DNA of 64,000 nt, taken from positions 682,001-746,000 of the forward strand of contig CAWHZD010000007.1 in assembly GCA_963833745.1 (NCBI GenBank), written 5' to 3'. Numbering within the stretch: the first letter of the stretch is position 1; each line of letters opens with the position of its first letter. Made by a program: the position numbers and the translations under genes. Shown here piece after piece: positions 47,932-56,451 of the stretch. Under the pieces are notes generated by a model. That model worked only from the letters and a program-made list of their open reading frames with translations. It was not told the DNA's origin and did no database searches. This DNA comes from AP-15 sp963833745. GTDB lineage: Bacteria; Pseudomonadota; Alphaproteobacteria; ATCC43930; CGMCC-115725.

Positions 47932-48918
47932 ATGAAAAAGGTCGAGATCACCGATTACGGCGTGCCGGAAAACGTCGCCCATTGCGTCGAGGCGCCCGAT
48001 GTCGGCGCTCCTGACCCGGACGAGATCGTCTTTGACGTCCTCGCCTTTCCGATCAATCCGGCCGACATCTCGTTTTGCCGTGGCAATTACCGCCTGCACC
48101 CGCCCTTGCCGGCGACGCCCGGTGCTGAATGCGTCGGCCGGGTAACGGCGGTCGGGACCGCTGTCGGCGACATCCGGCCCGGCGACCTCGTCATCCACAT
48201 GCAGCGCGAGAACTGGGTACAGCGTCGGCGCATCGCGGCCAAAGACGCAATCCCGCTGCCCGCCGGGCTCGATCTGGCGCAAGCGGCGATGCTGCGGATC
48301 AACCCGGCAACGGCGCTGCTGCTGCTCGAAGACCATGTCGCGCTGAAGCCCGGCGACTGGGTGATCCAGGATGTCGCCAATTCGGCGGTCGGGCGCCATC
48401 TGATCGTGCTCGCCAAGGCAAAGGGCGTGCGCACCATCAATGTCGTGCGGCGCGACGATGTCGCCGCCGAATTGAAGGCGCTGGGCGCCGATGTCGTGGT
48501 GGCCGACGGCCCCGATCTTGCCCAGCGCACGCATCAGTCGACGGGCGGCGCCCCGATCCGGCTCGGCATCGACGCGGTCTCGGGCGAAGCGTGCAAGCGC
48601 CTCGCCGAGTGCGTCGCCGACGGCGGGGTCGTCGTCAGCTACGGTTCGATGAGCGGCGCCGACCCGGTCATGAGCCGCGCCGCACTGACGCGAGGCGTTC
48701 GCCTCACCGCCTTCGCTCTTGGCGACGGCCTTGCCAAACGAACGACGGCGCAAGTCCGCGCGCTTTATGCCGAACTCGCCGTCAAACTCCGCGACGGCGT
48801 GCTGAAGGCCCCGATCGACGCCACCTACCCGATCGACGACATCAAGCAGGCCCTCGCCCACGCCCAGCGCGGCGGGCGCAACGGCAAGGTCCTCGTCCTC
48901 CCCAACGGCCCGCTCTAA
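47932..48918 (+). CDS. Zinc-free MDR reductase (MECR/ETR-like 2-enoyl thioester reductase)
   Basis: A 328-residue medium-chain dehydrogenase. The N-terminal GroES-like part reads INPADISFCRGNYRLHPPLPATPGAECVGRVTAVG, with Pro-Ala-Asp rather than the zinc-binding cysteines. The cofactor domain has VIQDVANSAVGRHLIVLAKAKGVRTINVVRRDD. The 'NxxxSAVGxxxIxLAK' pattern and absence of zinc ligands match mitochondrial-type trans-2-enoyl-CoA/ACP reductases (MECR) or quinone oxidoreductases. GGAGGAG precedes the ATG. It is cotranscribed with the opine-dehydrogenase-like gene, suggesting the two act on related intermediates. Confidence 0.87.
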   Translation: MKKVEITDYGVPENVAHCVEAPDVGAPDPDEIVFDVLAFPINPADISFCRGNYRLHPPLPATPGAECVGRVTAVGTAVGDIRPGDLVIHMQRENWVQRRRIAAKDAIPLPAGLDLAQAAMLRINPATALLLLEDHVALKPGDWVIQDVANSAVGRHLIVLAKAKGVRTINVVRRDDVAAELKALGADVVVADGPDLAQRTHQSTGGAPIRLGIDAVSGEACKRLAECVADGGVVVSYGSMSGADPVMSRAALTRGVRLTAFALGDGLAKRTTAQVRALYAELAVKLRDGVLKAPIDATYPIDDIKQALAHAQRGGRNGKVLVLPNGPL

Positions 48919-48970
48919 GTCGTTGGGAAGCCACCGTCAAAAAATGGCTTCGACATAAGCCGCGGGCTTA

Positions 48971-48982
48971 ACTAAGTTTAGT
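48971..48982. promoter_or_regulatory. Palindrome before vapB, candidate operator
   Basis: ACTAA-GT-TTAGT is a perfect 5-bp inverted repeat with a 2-base centre, 18-29 bp upstream of the antitoxin ATG, in the only AT-rich stretch of this short intergenic region. VapBC/Phd systems autoregulate through such palindromes. Confidence 0.45.
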
Positions 48983-48999
48983 CAGCCAAGAGCGGGGCG

Positions 49000-49236
49000 A
49001 TGCGCACCGTCAACATCCACGCGGCGAAAACCCAGCTTTCGCGGCTCGTCGATGATGCCGCCAAAGGCGAGGAGATTGTCATCGCCAAAGCCGGCAAGCC
49101 CGTCGCACGGCTGGTGCCGCTCACCAAATCGCGACCGAACCGACGCCTCGGAGGATTGGCAGGCAAGGTGCAAATCCCCGAGGATTTCGACACGCCGCTG
49201 CCGGACGACATTCTCGACGCGTTCGAGGGTCGTTAG
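49000..49236 (+). CDS. Phd/YefM-family antitoxin (VapB-like)
   Basis: A 78-residue protein: MRTVNIHAAKTQLSRLVDDA, AKGEEIVIAKAGKPVARLVPLTK is the Phd/YefM N-terminal DNA-binding fold. The C-terminal DFDTPLPDDILDAFEGR matches the toxin-binding tail of these antitoxins. The TAG stop overlaps the downstream toxin GTG by one base (TAGTG), the standard arrangement. It would neutralise the PIN toxin and repress the operon. Confidence 0.93.
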   Translation: MRTVNIHAAKTQLSRLVDDAAKGEEIVIAKAGKPVARLVPLTKSRPNRRLGGLAGKVQIPEDFDTPLPDDILDAFEGR

Positions 49237-49630
49237 TGCGGGTCCGCTCGACGCCCATGTCCTGCTGTGGGCACTGGTGGAACCCGAACGGCTCGACGAG
49301 AACACCCGAGCGACAATCCGATCAGGCGTCAACGACGTGCTTTTCAGCTCTGCCAGCATTTGGGAAATTGCGATCAAGGCAGGGCTTCGGCGAACCGATT
49401 TCGCGGTGGATCCGGTGGAGATCGTCCGCGAGGCGCTTGACGCGGGATTGGCCGAGCTGCCGCTCCGCTCGAACGCCGCTGCTCTCGTTGCCGAGCTCCC
49501 TCTCTTGCATCGCGATCCCTTCGATCGCGTGCTGATCGCGCAGGCGATCGCCGAGCCTGCCTTCCTCTTTACCGCGGATCGGCAGCTCTCACCCTATTCG
49601 GATTTGGTTCGGCAGGTAGGCACGGCTTAG
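49236..49630 (+). pseudogene. PIN-domain VapC-type toxin with a frameshift at its start
   Basis: The body is intact: LDAHVLLWALVEPERLDENT, FSSASIWEIAIKAG, LHRDPFDRVLIAQAIAEPAFLFTADRQLSPY, with the four acidic PIN residues. However, this frame has no start codon before the active-site Asp. The coupled GTG at 49236 reads VRVRSTPM and is one base out of frame with LDAHV. A missing base between 49239 and 49248 (GTG CGG GTC CGx CTC GAC) would give the expected VRVRLDAHVLLWAL. The toxin is therefore probably not made, or the base is a read error. The gene converges on the next one with a gap of 4 bp. Confidence 0.75.
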
Positions 49631-49634
49631 CGGG

Positions 49635-51437
49635 CTATCGCCGCATGATGCCGGCGGCACCGCCGGGGTCGTAGCCGACGGCGACGCGGACGTCGACGGC
49701 GCAGACCTTGCCAGCGCGCACCGCGGCGACGGCCTCGGTCAGCGCTGCCACGAGCTTTTTCGGGTCCTCGACCGGACCGATGCCGGCGCAGCCCTGGCCG
49801 CGGGCGAGGGCCGCAAGGTCGATGTCCGGTTCGCGGATCGACTGGCCGATCCAGCGGTTCTCGACCGGCCGGCCGCGGTCGCGCGCGACCCGCTCCTGAT
49901 GCAGCTCGTCATTGAAGAACGACCGGTTGTTGGCGATCACCACCAGCAGCGGGACGCCGTTGTGCACCGCTGTCCACAGCGCGGTGACCCCCATCAGGAA
50001 ATCGCCGTCGCCGAGGATCGCAACCGGCAGCCGCCCGCTTCCGCCGTCGCGCAACGCCAATGCGGCGCCGACCGCCATCCCCGGCCCCGAGCCGATGCCG
50101 CCGCCGCCGTCGGTGCCGAGAAAATCGAGCGGATGGCGGAAATCCCACAAATGCTCGCCCCAGGAGAGCGGCAGGCGGATCATCGTCGTCGCGGTGTCGC
50201 CCAGCACTTCCTTCAGCGCGGTCGCCAGCATCGGCACCTCGATGATCGGCGCGTCGTCGAGCTCGGACAGCGGCGGCGGCGAGCGCCGTGCGTGCGGCGC
50301 CGTCCGCGGCGGCGGGTTCGGGCATAACTCCCTGACCGCGGCCAACAGCGGCGGCACCGCGGCATCGGGCTCGGCCAGCAGGTAAACATCGGCCGGCGGC
50401 AGGCCCTGGTAATCCATGCTCCAGCCGTTGTGGACGTATTGGTCGAGCGAGATCTGGATCACCTTGCCGGCCGGCGGTCTCCCGTGGAGAGCGGTCTTCA
50501 ACGTGCCGGCGAGGTCGATCCACTCGAGGCTCAGGATCACATCGGCCGCGGCGAGAAGCTCGGCGCCCCCCGGGCTGGGCATGTGCAGCGGGTGGTCGGT
50601 CGGGAACACCGCACCGGTCTTGCGGTCAGTCATCACCCTGGCGCCCACCGCCTCGGCGAGCGCCACCCGCCGGGCCCAGGCTTCGGGGTCGCGCGAGGCG
50701 CGGCCCATCAGGATCACCGGCCGCTCGGCCCGCGCCAGCAATTCCGCCGCCTGGCGCAGCAGCGCACCACCGGGTTCGGGCGAGGCTGGCGGGGCAAACC
50801 GCGCGATGTCCGGCATCGCCGGGACGGTGTCGACCTCGTCCTCCTGCAAGGCGAGGTCGAAATTGAGGTAGACCGGCCCGCGCGGTGCGGTCTGCGCGAT
50901 CATGTTGGCGCGCAATACCGCCTCCTGTGCGGCGCCGATCGACGAGGGCTGGTCGTCCCATTTGGAGAAGTTGCGGATCAACGCACCCTGGTCGCGGGCG
51001 GTGTGGATCCATTCGATCCACGGCCGCCGTCGCGTCGCATCGAGCGCACCGGTGGCGCCGAGCACGATGACCGGCGCCCGGTCGCACCAGGCGTTGAATA
51101 TCGCCATCGTCGCATGCATCAGCCCGACATTGGCGTGGACGACGGCCAGCATCGGCCGTCCGGTGACTTTGGCCCAGCCGTGCGCCAACGCCACGGCACT
51201 CTCCTCGTGCAGGCACAGCAGCATCCGCGGCCGGCGGTTGCCGAGATAGTTGACGAGGCTGTCGTGCAGGCCGCGATAGCTCGATCCCGGGTTCAGCGCG
51301 ACATAGGGGATGTCGAGCTCGCGGATCGCGGCGGCAATCGCGTCGCTGCCCCAGATCTTGTTCGACGGCGCGCTCGGCACCGGCCGGTCGATTTCGTTGC
51401 CGGCGACCCCCGCCGGCTTCTCGGACGGAATATCCAC
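49635..51437 (-). CDS. Thiamine-pyrophosphate-dependent enzyme, benzoylformate-decarboxylase-like
   Basis: A 600-residue TPP enzyme. E78/E79 in LCLHEESAVALAHGWAKVTGRP is the cofactor-activating Glu. The central domain has RAERPVILMGRASRDPEAW. The C-terminal domain has FLGTDGGGGIGSGPGMAVGAALALRDG and the TPP motif ILGDGDFLMGVTALWTAVHNGVPLLVVIANN. The length exceeds acetolactate synthase, and the C-terminus RVAVGYDPGGAAGIMRR differs from it. GGAGGAAAG precedes ATG 51437. The reaction is unknown; family members decarboxylate 2-oxo acids. It lies between the convergent vapC remnant and the polyamine transporter operon on the same strand. Confidence 0.88.
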   Translation of the reverse strand: MDIPSEKPAGVAGNEIDRPVPSAPSNKIWGSDAIAAAIRELDIPYVALNPGSSYRGLHDSLVNYLGNRRPRMLLCLHEESAVALAHGWAKVTGRPMLAVVHANVGLMHATMAIFNAWCDRAPVIVLGATGALDATRRRPWIEWIHTARDQGALIRNFSKWDDQPSSIGAAQEAVLRANMIAQTAPRGPVYLNFDLALQEDEVDTVPAMPDIARFAPPASPEPGGALLRQAAELLARAERPVILMGRASRDPEAWARRVALAEAVGARVMTDRKTGAVFPTDHPLHMPSPGGAELLAAADVILSLEWIDLAGTLKTALHGRPPAGKVIQISLDQYVHNGWSMDYQGLPPADVYLLAEPDAAVPPLLAAVRELCPNPPPRTAPHARRSPPPLSELDDAPIIEVPMLATALKEVLGDTATTMIRLPLSWGEHLWDFRHPLDFLGTDGGGGIGSGPGMAVGAALALRDGGSGRLPVAILGDGDFLMGVTALWTAVHNGVPLLVVIANNRSFFNDELHQERVARDRGRPVENRWIGQSIREPDIDLAALARGQGCAGIGPVEDPKKLVAALTEAVAAVRAGKVCAVDVRVAVGYDPGGAAGIMRR

Positions 51438-51580
51438 TCTTTCCTCCCTCGCGACGCCGTTCCGTCATCGGATTACGCCCATTGCGCCGAGTCGGGCAAG
51501 ATCGCCCGCCGCGACCGCCGCCTTTGTTTGGGTCGACAGCGTCATCTCCGCGCCACGCGATGATTACACGGACGGTCGGG

Positions 51581-52408
51581 TTATGGGCTCGCGCGGTTTA
51601 GCCGGCGCTGCTGCCGTGCCATCAGGAGAAAGGCGGCCGCCACCAATACGAAGACGACGCCGAGAAACAATGTCGCCAGCGCGTTGACTTCGGGACTGAC
51701 GCCGAGCCGCACGCTCGAAAACACCGCCATCGGCAGGGTCGTCGCCGACGGGCCGGTCACAAAGCTGGCGACGACGAGATCGTCGAGCGACAGGGTAAAG
51801 GCCAACAGCCAGCCGGAGATCAGCGCCGGCCGGATGCCGGGCAAGGTGATCCGGGCGAGCACCGCCCACGGCCGGGCGCCGAGGTCGAGGGCGGCTTCCT
51901 CGAGCGAGCGGTCGAAGCTGGCGAGCTGGGCGCGCACCAGCACCGCGACAAACGCGGCGCCAAAAGTCGCGTGCGCGACCGTGATCGTCATGACGCCGCG
52001 GCCCGGCGGCCAGCCGGTCAGCTCCTGGCAGGCGACAAAGAACAGCAGCAACGACAAACCGAGAATGATTTCGGGCACCACCAACGGCGCCAGCACGGCG
52101 AAGCCGAACAGGATTCGGCCGGGAAACCGGCGAAACCGCGCTAGCGCAAACCCGGCGAAGCTGCCGAGCACCAGCGCCAGGCTCGCCGCCATTGCCGCGA
52201 CTTCGAGGCTGGTCGCCGCCGCGGCGCGGAACTGGTCGTCCTCGATCACCACGCCGTACCAATGCGTCGAAAACCCGGCCCAAACCGTGACCAGCCGCGA
52301 CGCGTTGAACGAATACAACACCAACAGCGCGACCGGCGCATAGAGGAACGCAAAGCCCAGCAGCAACGTGCCGGCACGCACTGCGGCAGCACCGTGCGAC
52401 CGGGTCAT
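51581..52408 (-). CDS. Polyamine-type ABC permease, PotC-like
   Basis: A 275-residue inner-membrane permease with six TM helices and the EAA motif EEAALDLGARPWAVLARITLPGIRPAL. The N-terminus AGTLLLGFAFLYAPVALLVLYSFNASR and the STHWYGVVIEDDQF block match PotC/PotI. Start ATG 52408 overlaps the PotB-like stop (52405) as ATGA. Longer frames to 52469 and 53017 in this and another frame are shadows. It forms the channel with the PotB-like subunit. Confidence 0.93.
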   Translation of the reverse strand: MTRSHGAAAVRAGTLLLGFAFLYAPVALLVLYSFNASRLVTVWAGFSTHWYGVVIEDDQFRAAAATSLEVAAMAASLALVLGSFAGFALARFRRFPGRILFGFAVLAPLVVPEIILGLSLLLFFVACQELTGWPPGRGVMTITVAHATFGAAFVAVLVRAQLASFDRSLEEAALDLGARPWAVLARITLPGIRPALISGWLLAFTLSLDDLVVASFVTGPSATTLPMAVFSSVRLGVSPEVNALATLFLGVVFVLVAAAFLLMARQQRRLNRASP

Positions 52409-53292
52409 GCCGCCGGCTCCCGGTCGAGCAGTCGCTGCGCCAACAGGATCGGGACCGCAAGGGCCGCAATCAGAACGACCGCGACCGCGGCTGCGACCGG
52501 CCAGTCGTGGTTTTCGAAAAACTCGTCCCACAGCACCTTGCCGATCATCAGGGTATCGGGGCCGCCGAGCAGGTCGGGGATCACGAACTCGCCGACCGCC
52601 GGCACAAATACCAGAAAACACCCGGCGGCGACGCCGGGCAGCGACAACGGCAGGGTCACCCCGAGGAACTGCCGCCAGGGCCGCGCGCCGAGATCGGCAG
52701 CAGCCTCGATCAGACTCGCGTCCAGTGCCGACAGGCTGCCGTAAATCGGCAGAATCATAAACGGCAGATACGAATAGACGAGGCCGAGCTCGACCGAAAA
52801 CGCGTTGTTCATCAACGGCAGCGGCGCGTCGATCAGCCCGGTCGCGAGCAGCAGCCGGTTTACCAGCCCGTTCGGCTGCAGGATCGCGATCCAGGCGTAG
52901 ACGCGGATCAGAAAACTCGTCCAAAACGGCAATATGACAAGAAACAGCAGCAATTGGCGCCGGGCAACGGGCGCTCGTGCGATCGCATGCGCGATCGGAT
53001 AACCGAGCATTACGCACAGCACCGTCGCCATCGCGGCATTGGCGAGCGAGCCCAAATAGGCGCGCAGATAGAGGTCGTCGCGCGTCAACAGCGCGAAATT
53101 CGCCAAGCTCGCGTGGAACGACAGCCTGCCGCCATGGCCGGTGACAAGCGGGGTGTAAGGCGGGATGCCGATCGCGCTACCCGCCAGGCTGATCTTGACG
53201 ACGATCAGCAGCGGCACCAGAAAAAACAGCCCGAGCCACAGGAACGGCACGCCGATCAGCACCAGCCGGTTGAGCCGCCCGATCCCGGTCAT
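52405..53292 (-). CDS. Polyamine-type ABC permease, PotB-like
   Basis: A 295-residue permease with start ATG 53292 overlapping the PotA-like stop. It has the N-terminal VLIGVPFLWLGLFFLVPLLIVVKIS helix, LPFWTSFLIRVYAWIAILQ of the PotB family, and the EAA motif IEAAADLGARPWRQFLGVTLPLSLPGV. The last helix ends LLAQRLLDREPAA. With the PotC-like protein it forms the transport path for a polyamine or similar substrate. The longer frame to 53334 is not preferred because MTGIGRLNR is the coupled start. Confidence 0.93.
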   Translation of the reverse strand: MTGIGRLNRLVLIGVPFLWLGLFFLVPLLIVVKISLAGSAIGIPPYTPLVTGHGGRLSFHASLANFALLTRDDLYLRAYLGSLANAAMATVLCVMLGYPIAHAIARAPVARRQLLLFLVILPFWTSFLIRVYAWIAILQPNGLVNRLLLATGLIDAPLPLMNNAFSVELGLVYSYLPFMILPIYGSLSALDASLIEAAADLGARPWRQFLGVTLPLSLPGVAAGCFLVFVPAVGEFVIPDLLGGPDTLMIGKVLWDEFFENHDWPVAAAVAVVLIAALAVPILLAQRLLDREPAA

Positions 53293-54368
53293 CGGCTGAT
53301 CACGACGGCATCCTCGCTGGCCCAGCTCGCCCATACAGCGGCGCCGCGGGCGAAACCGACGGCGGCGGCGCTCGGCAGATGCACCTTCAGCGCCAGCCCA
53401 CCCGGCGTCGCCAGGCGCAGGATCGACACCGCGCCCTGGTAGTCGACCGCGACGACTGTCGCCGACAGAGCGAACCCGGCCGGCCGGCCGATTGCGCTGC
53501 CCGGCGACAGCGCCAGCTTTTCGGGTCGCAGCGCCAATGCGCCGGCGCTCCCGGTCGGCAGATCGGTGTCGCCGGGCAGCGGAATCGGTTGGTCGATCCC
53601 AACCACCCGCAGCGCCGGACGGCCGCCCGCCGCCACCACCTCGCCCTCGAACAGATTTACCTCGCCGACGAAATTGGCGACAAAGCGCGAGTTGGGCCGC
53701 TCGTAGATTTCCGCCGGGGTGCCGATCTGCACCAGCCGCCCCGCATTCATCACCGCCACGCGTGAAGCCATGCCGAGCGCTTCCTCCTGGTCGTGGGTGA
53801 CGACCAGGAAGGTGGTGCCGACCCGCTCCTGGATGGCGATCAGCTCGCGCCGTGTCTCCTCGCGCAATTTGCGGTCGAGTGCCGCCAACGGTTCGTCGAG
53901 CAGCAGCAGCTTGGGCATTTTCGCCAATGCCCGCGCCAGCGCCACCCGTTGGCGTTGGCCGCCCGACAGCTGATGCGGCCGGCGCCGGGCGTAATCCGAC
54001 ATCTGCACGAGCGCCAGCATCTCTGCGACGCGGGCGGCGCGGCGGCGACGCTCCATCCGCTCCTGGCGCAGGCCGAACGCAATGTTGGCGGCGACATCCA
54101 TATGCGGAAACAGCGCATAGGACTGGAACATCATGTTGACCGGCCGCTCATAAGGCGGCAGCGGCGTGACGTCGGTTCCGTCGACGACGATCCGCCCGCT
54201 GTCCGGGGTCTCGAACCCGGCAATCATCCGCAGGAGGGTGGTCTTGCCGCAACCCGAGGGTCCGAGCAGCGCAAACCGCTCGCCGCGTTCGACACTCAGA
54301 CTGAGATCGTCGACCGCCGCGGTCGCGCCAAAATGCCTGCTGGCTCCGGCAATTTCGAGAAGCGCCAT
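53289..54368 (-). CDS. Polyamine-type ABC ATPase, PotA-like
   Basis: A 359-residue ATPase. Walker A GPSGCGKTT is at 36-44, Q82, LSGGQRQ at 134-140, Walker B LLLLDEPL at 154-161, and switch VTHDQEEALGM. A C-terminal TOBE domain with ALRPEKLALSPGSA is the PotA/PotG mark. It lies 24 bp after the binding-protein gene and overlaps the PotB-like gene by four bases. The complete set F-A-B-C makes this a full importer. Confidence 0.94.
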   Translation of the reverse strand: MALLEIAGASRHFGATAAVDDLSLSVERGERFALLGPSGCGKTTLLRMIAGFETPDSGRIVVDGTDVTPLPPYERPVNMMFQSYALFPHMDVAANIAFGLRQERMERRRRAARVAEMLALVQMSDYARRRPHQLSGGQRQRVALARALAKMPKLLLLDEPLAALDRKLREETRRELIAIQERVGTTFLVVTHDQEEALGMASRVAVMNAGRLVQIGTPAEIYERPNSRFVANFVGEVNLFEGEVVAAGGRPALRVVGIDQPIPLPGDTDLPTGSAGALALRPEKLALSPGSAIGRPAGFALSATVVAVDYQGAVSILRLATPGGLALKVHLPSAAAVGFARGAAVWASWASEDAVVISR

Positions 54369-54392
54369 CGCCGGCGAGCCGGGGGAGGCCGT

Positions 54393-55508
54393 TTACTCGC
54401 CGGATTTGAGCCGGGTCCAGGCGCGGGTGCGCGCCCGCTCGTAATCAGCCGGCGCCGGCAGGTCGACAAAAAACCGGCGGCGCACCTCCGGCGGAAGATA
54501 GACCGCGGGGTCGTCGCGGATTGCGGGCTCGACCAATGCCGTCCCTGGGACATTCGGGTTCGGGTAAGAGACCGCGTCGGAGATGTCGGCGATCACCGCC
54601 GGGCGCAGCAGGTAGTCGACAAAACGCAACGCGTTCTGCGGATGGGGCGCGTCGGCGGGGATTGCGAGCATGTCGACCGACATCTGCGCCCCCTCCTGCG
54701 GCACGCGAAACGCGATCTCGACCCCGTTATGGGCCTCGCGAGCGCGGTTGCGCGCCATGATGACGTCGCCCGAATAGCCGAGCGACAGGCACAGATCGCC
54801 ACCGGCGAGATCGTTGATGTATTGCGAGGAATGGAATTTGCGGATGTAGGGACGGATCTTTTCGAGCGCCCCCACGGCCTTGTCGAGGTCGCCCAGATCG
54901 CGGCTCTTCGGATCGATCCCGAGCCAGGCAAGCATCGCCGGCACCACCTCCTGCGGCGTGTCGAGCAGCGAGATCCCACAGGCGGCGAGCTTTTTTGCGT
55001 TGGCCGGGTCGAACAGCAATGCCCAGCTGTCGACCGAGGCACCCTCGCCGAGTGCCGCTTGCACCATCGCCTTGTTGTAGCCGAGCCCGGTCACGCTCCA
55101 CAGATAGGGCACCCCATGGGCGTTGCCGGGATCGGCCCCGGCGACGAGTTCGAGGATTTTGGGGTCGAGGTTCTTCCAGCCCGGCAACCTGCCCTTGTCG
55201 AGCGCCAGATAGACCTTGGCGGCGATCTGCCGTGCCATGAACGGGCTCGCCGACGGCACGACGACATCGTAGCCGGAGCCGCCGGCGAACAATTTCGCCT
55301 CCAGCACCTCGTTCGAATCATAGACGTCGTAGGTGACGTTGATCCCGGTCTCGTGCTCGAATTTGGGGATCGTGTCGGGCGCGATGTAATCCGACCAATT
55401 GTAGACGTGAAGAACGGGTTCTTCGGCGACCGCGCCGCCGGCCGTCAGCATCGCGGCGAACACCACCACCCAGAATCCGAGCGACAGGATCTTCATGACC
55501 CCGGCCAT
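54393..55508 (-). CDS. Polyamine-type periplasmic binding protein, PotF-like
   Basis: A 371-residue protein with a Sec signal (KILSLGFWVVVFAAMLTAGG, mature start AEEPVLHVYNWSDYIAPDTI). HVYNWSDYI is the PotD/PotF N-terminal block, followed by PYLWSVTGLGYNK and CLSLGYSGDVIMARNRAREA; the substrate-contacting acidic and aromatic residues are in these blocks. Start ATG 55508 or the internal ATG 55496; neither has a strong ribosome site. It is the first gene of the transporter operon, with 116 bp to the divergent histidine phosphatase. Probable ligand putrescine or spermidine; not proven. Confidence 0.92.
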   Translation of the reverse strand: MAGVMKILSLGFWVVVFAAMLTAGGAVAEEPVLHVYNWSDYIAPDTIPKFEHETGINVTYDVYDSNEVLEAKLFAGGSGYDVVVPSASPFMARQIAAKVYLALDKGRLPGWKNLDPKILELVAGADPGNAHGVPYLWSVTGLGYNKAMVQAALGEGASVDSWALLFDPANAKKLAACGISLLDTPQEVVPAMLAWLGIDPKSRDLGDLDKAVGALEKIRPYIRKFHSSQYINDLAGGDLCLSLGYSGDVIMARNRAREAHNGVEIAFRVPQEGAQMSVDMLAIPADAPHPQNALRFVDYLLRPAVIADISDAVSYPNPNVPGTALVEPAIRDDPAVYLPPEVRRRFFVDLPAPADYERARTRAWTRLKSGE

Positions 55509-55612
55509 ACATCAGCCGAGCCCGCAATTGTCAACGCCGGCAGATGACGAGACGCGCCGGAGACGGGGTGCTAGGATCGCTGCGGCTCCATCAAAGGTCG
55601 AGGTTCAGCAGC

Positions 55613-56212
55613 GTGACGCTCTTTTATCTGGTGCGGCATGGCGAACATGCGTTGCAGGGCCGGATGGCCGCCGGGAGAACCCCGGGCATCGGACTGTCGC
55701 CAAAGGGCCGCGCCGAGGCCGCCGCGGTCGCCGAACGTCTCGCCGGTGAACAGATCGACGCGATCTATGCGAGCCCGCTCGACCGCACCCGGCAAACCGC
55801 CGAAATCATTGCCGGCCGGCTCGATCTGCCGGTCGGTATCCGCGAAGACGTGATCGAGCTCGATTTCGGCGAATGGACCGGTCTGACCTTTGATCAGGTC
55901 AGGACCGACAAACGCTGGGAATTGTGGCGAACCTGCCGCAGCATCGCCGCCATTCCGGGCGGCGAAAGCTGGCGCCAGGTGCAGGACCGCACCGTCAACG
56001 CGTTGTTTGACTTGCGCCGCGACCACCCCGACGGGATCATCGTCGTCGTCAGCCATGGCGACGTGATCCGCGCCGCCTTGCTCTTCGTCCTCGGCATGCC
56101 GCTCGATCTCTACAGCCGGATCGAGGTCGGCACCGCGTCGATCAGCACGGTCCGGATCGACGATAACGGGATCCGTGTTCCCGCCGTCAACGAACGCCCA
56201 CGGTTGCTCTAG
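55613..56212 (+). CDS. Histidine phosphatase family protein (second copy)
   Basis: GTG 55613 starts LFYLVRHGEHALQGRMAAGR, with the RHGE phospho-His motif. Then TPGIGLSPKGRAEAAAVAERL, SPLDRTRQTAEIIAGRL, ELDFGEWTGLTFDQVR and VVVSHGDVIRAALLFVLGMP complete the active site. About 199 residues. The MSMEG_4193-like subfamily (probable phosphoglycerate mutase family) has this motif order. The longer frame to 55544 starts in non-conserved sequence. It diverges from the PotF-like gene and converges on the PEP-CTERM gene. Confidence 0.9.
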   Translation: MTLFYLVRHGEHALQGRMAAGRTPGIGLSPKGRAEAAAVAERLAGEQIDAIYASPLDRTRQTAEIIAGRLDLPVGIREDVIELDFGEWTGLTFDQVRTDKRWELWRTCRSIAAIPGGESWRQVQDRTVNALFDLRRDHPDGIIVVVSHGDVIRAALLFVLGMPLDLYSRIEVGTASISTVRIDDNGIRVPAVNERPRLL

Positions 56213-56451
56213 CGTCAGAAACCCAATCGGCTCGATTGTTCTCAGTGACCGGGTTGGGTGGAGTTCTGTCCTCGCTGGGGCGCGCGCCAGCGGCGAGGCA
56301 GCGGCCGATGCCGGCCGTTGGCGGGCCCTGATCGAATTGCCGAAGTCGACCGTTAAGAGCCGACCCTGGGCCCGCCCGCGGGCAAGCTTGCCGGCAAAGC
56401 GACGACGACACCAACTCCGTCGGTGCCGGCGCGCCCCCGCTGGGTTTGGGA

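Noticed and set aside
46591..48861. 756-codon minus-strand open frame opposite the opine-dehydrogenase and MDR reductase genes
   Set aside because: It is antisense to two well-conserved genes. Its protein is rich in Arg, Gly, Asp and His without any motif, as expected from the complementary frame of high-GC codons.
53793..55547. 584-codon plus-strand open frame opposite PotA/PotF
   Set aside because: Antisense shadow; no recognisable family, and the minus-strand operon is unambiguous.
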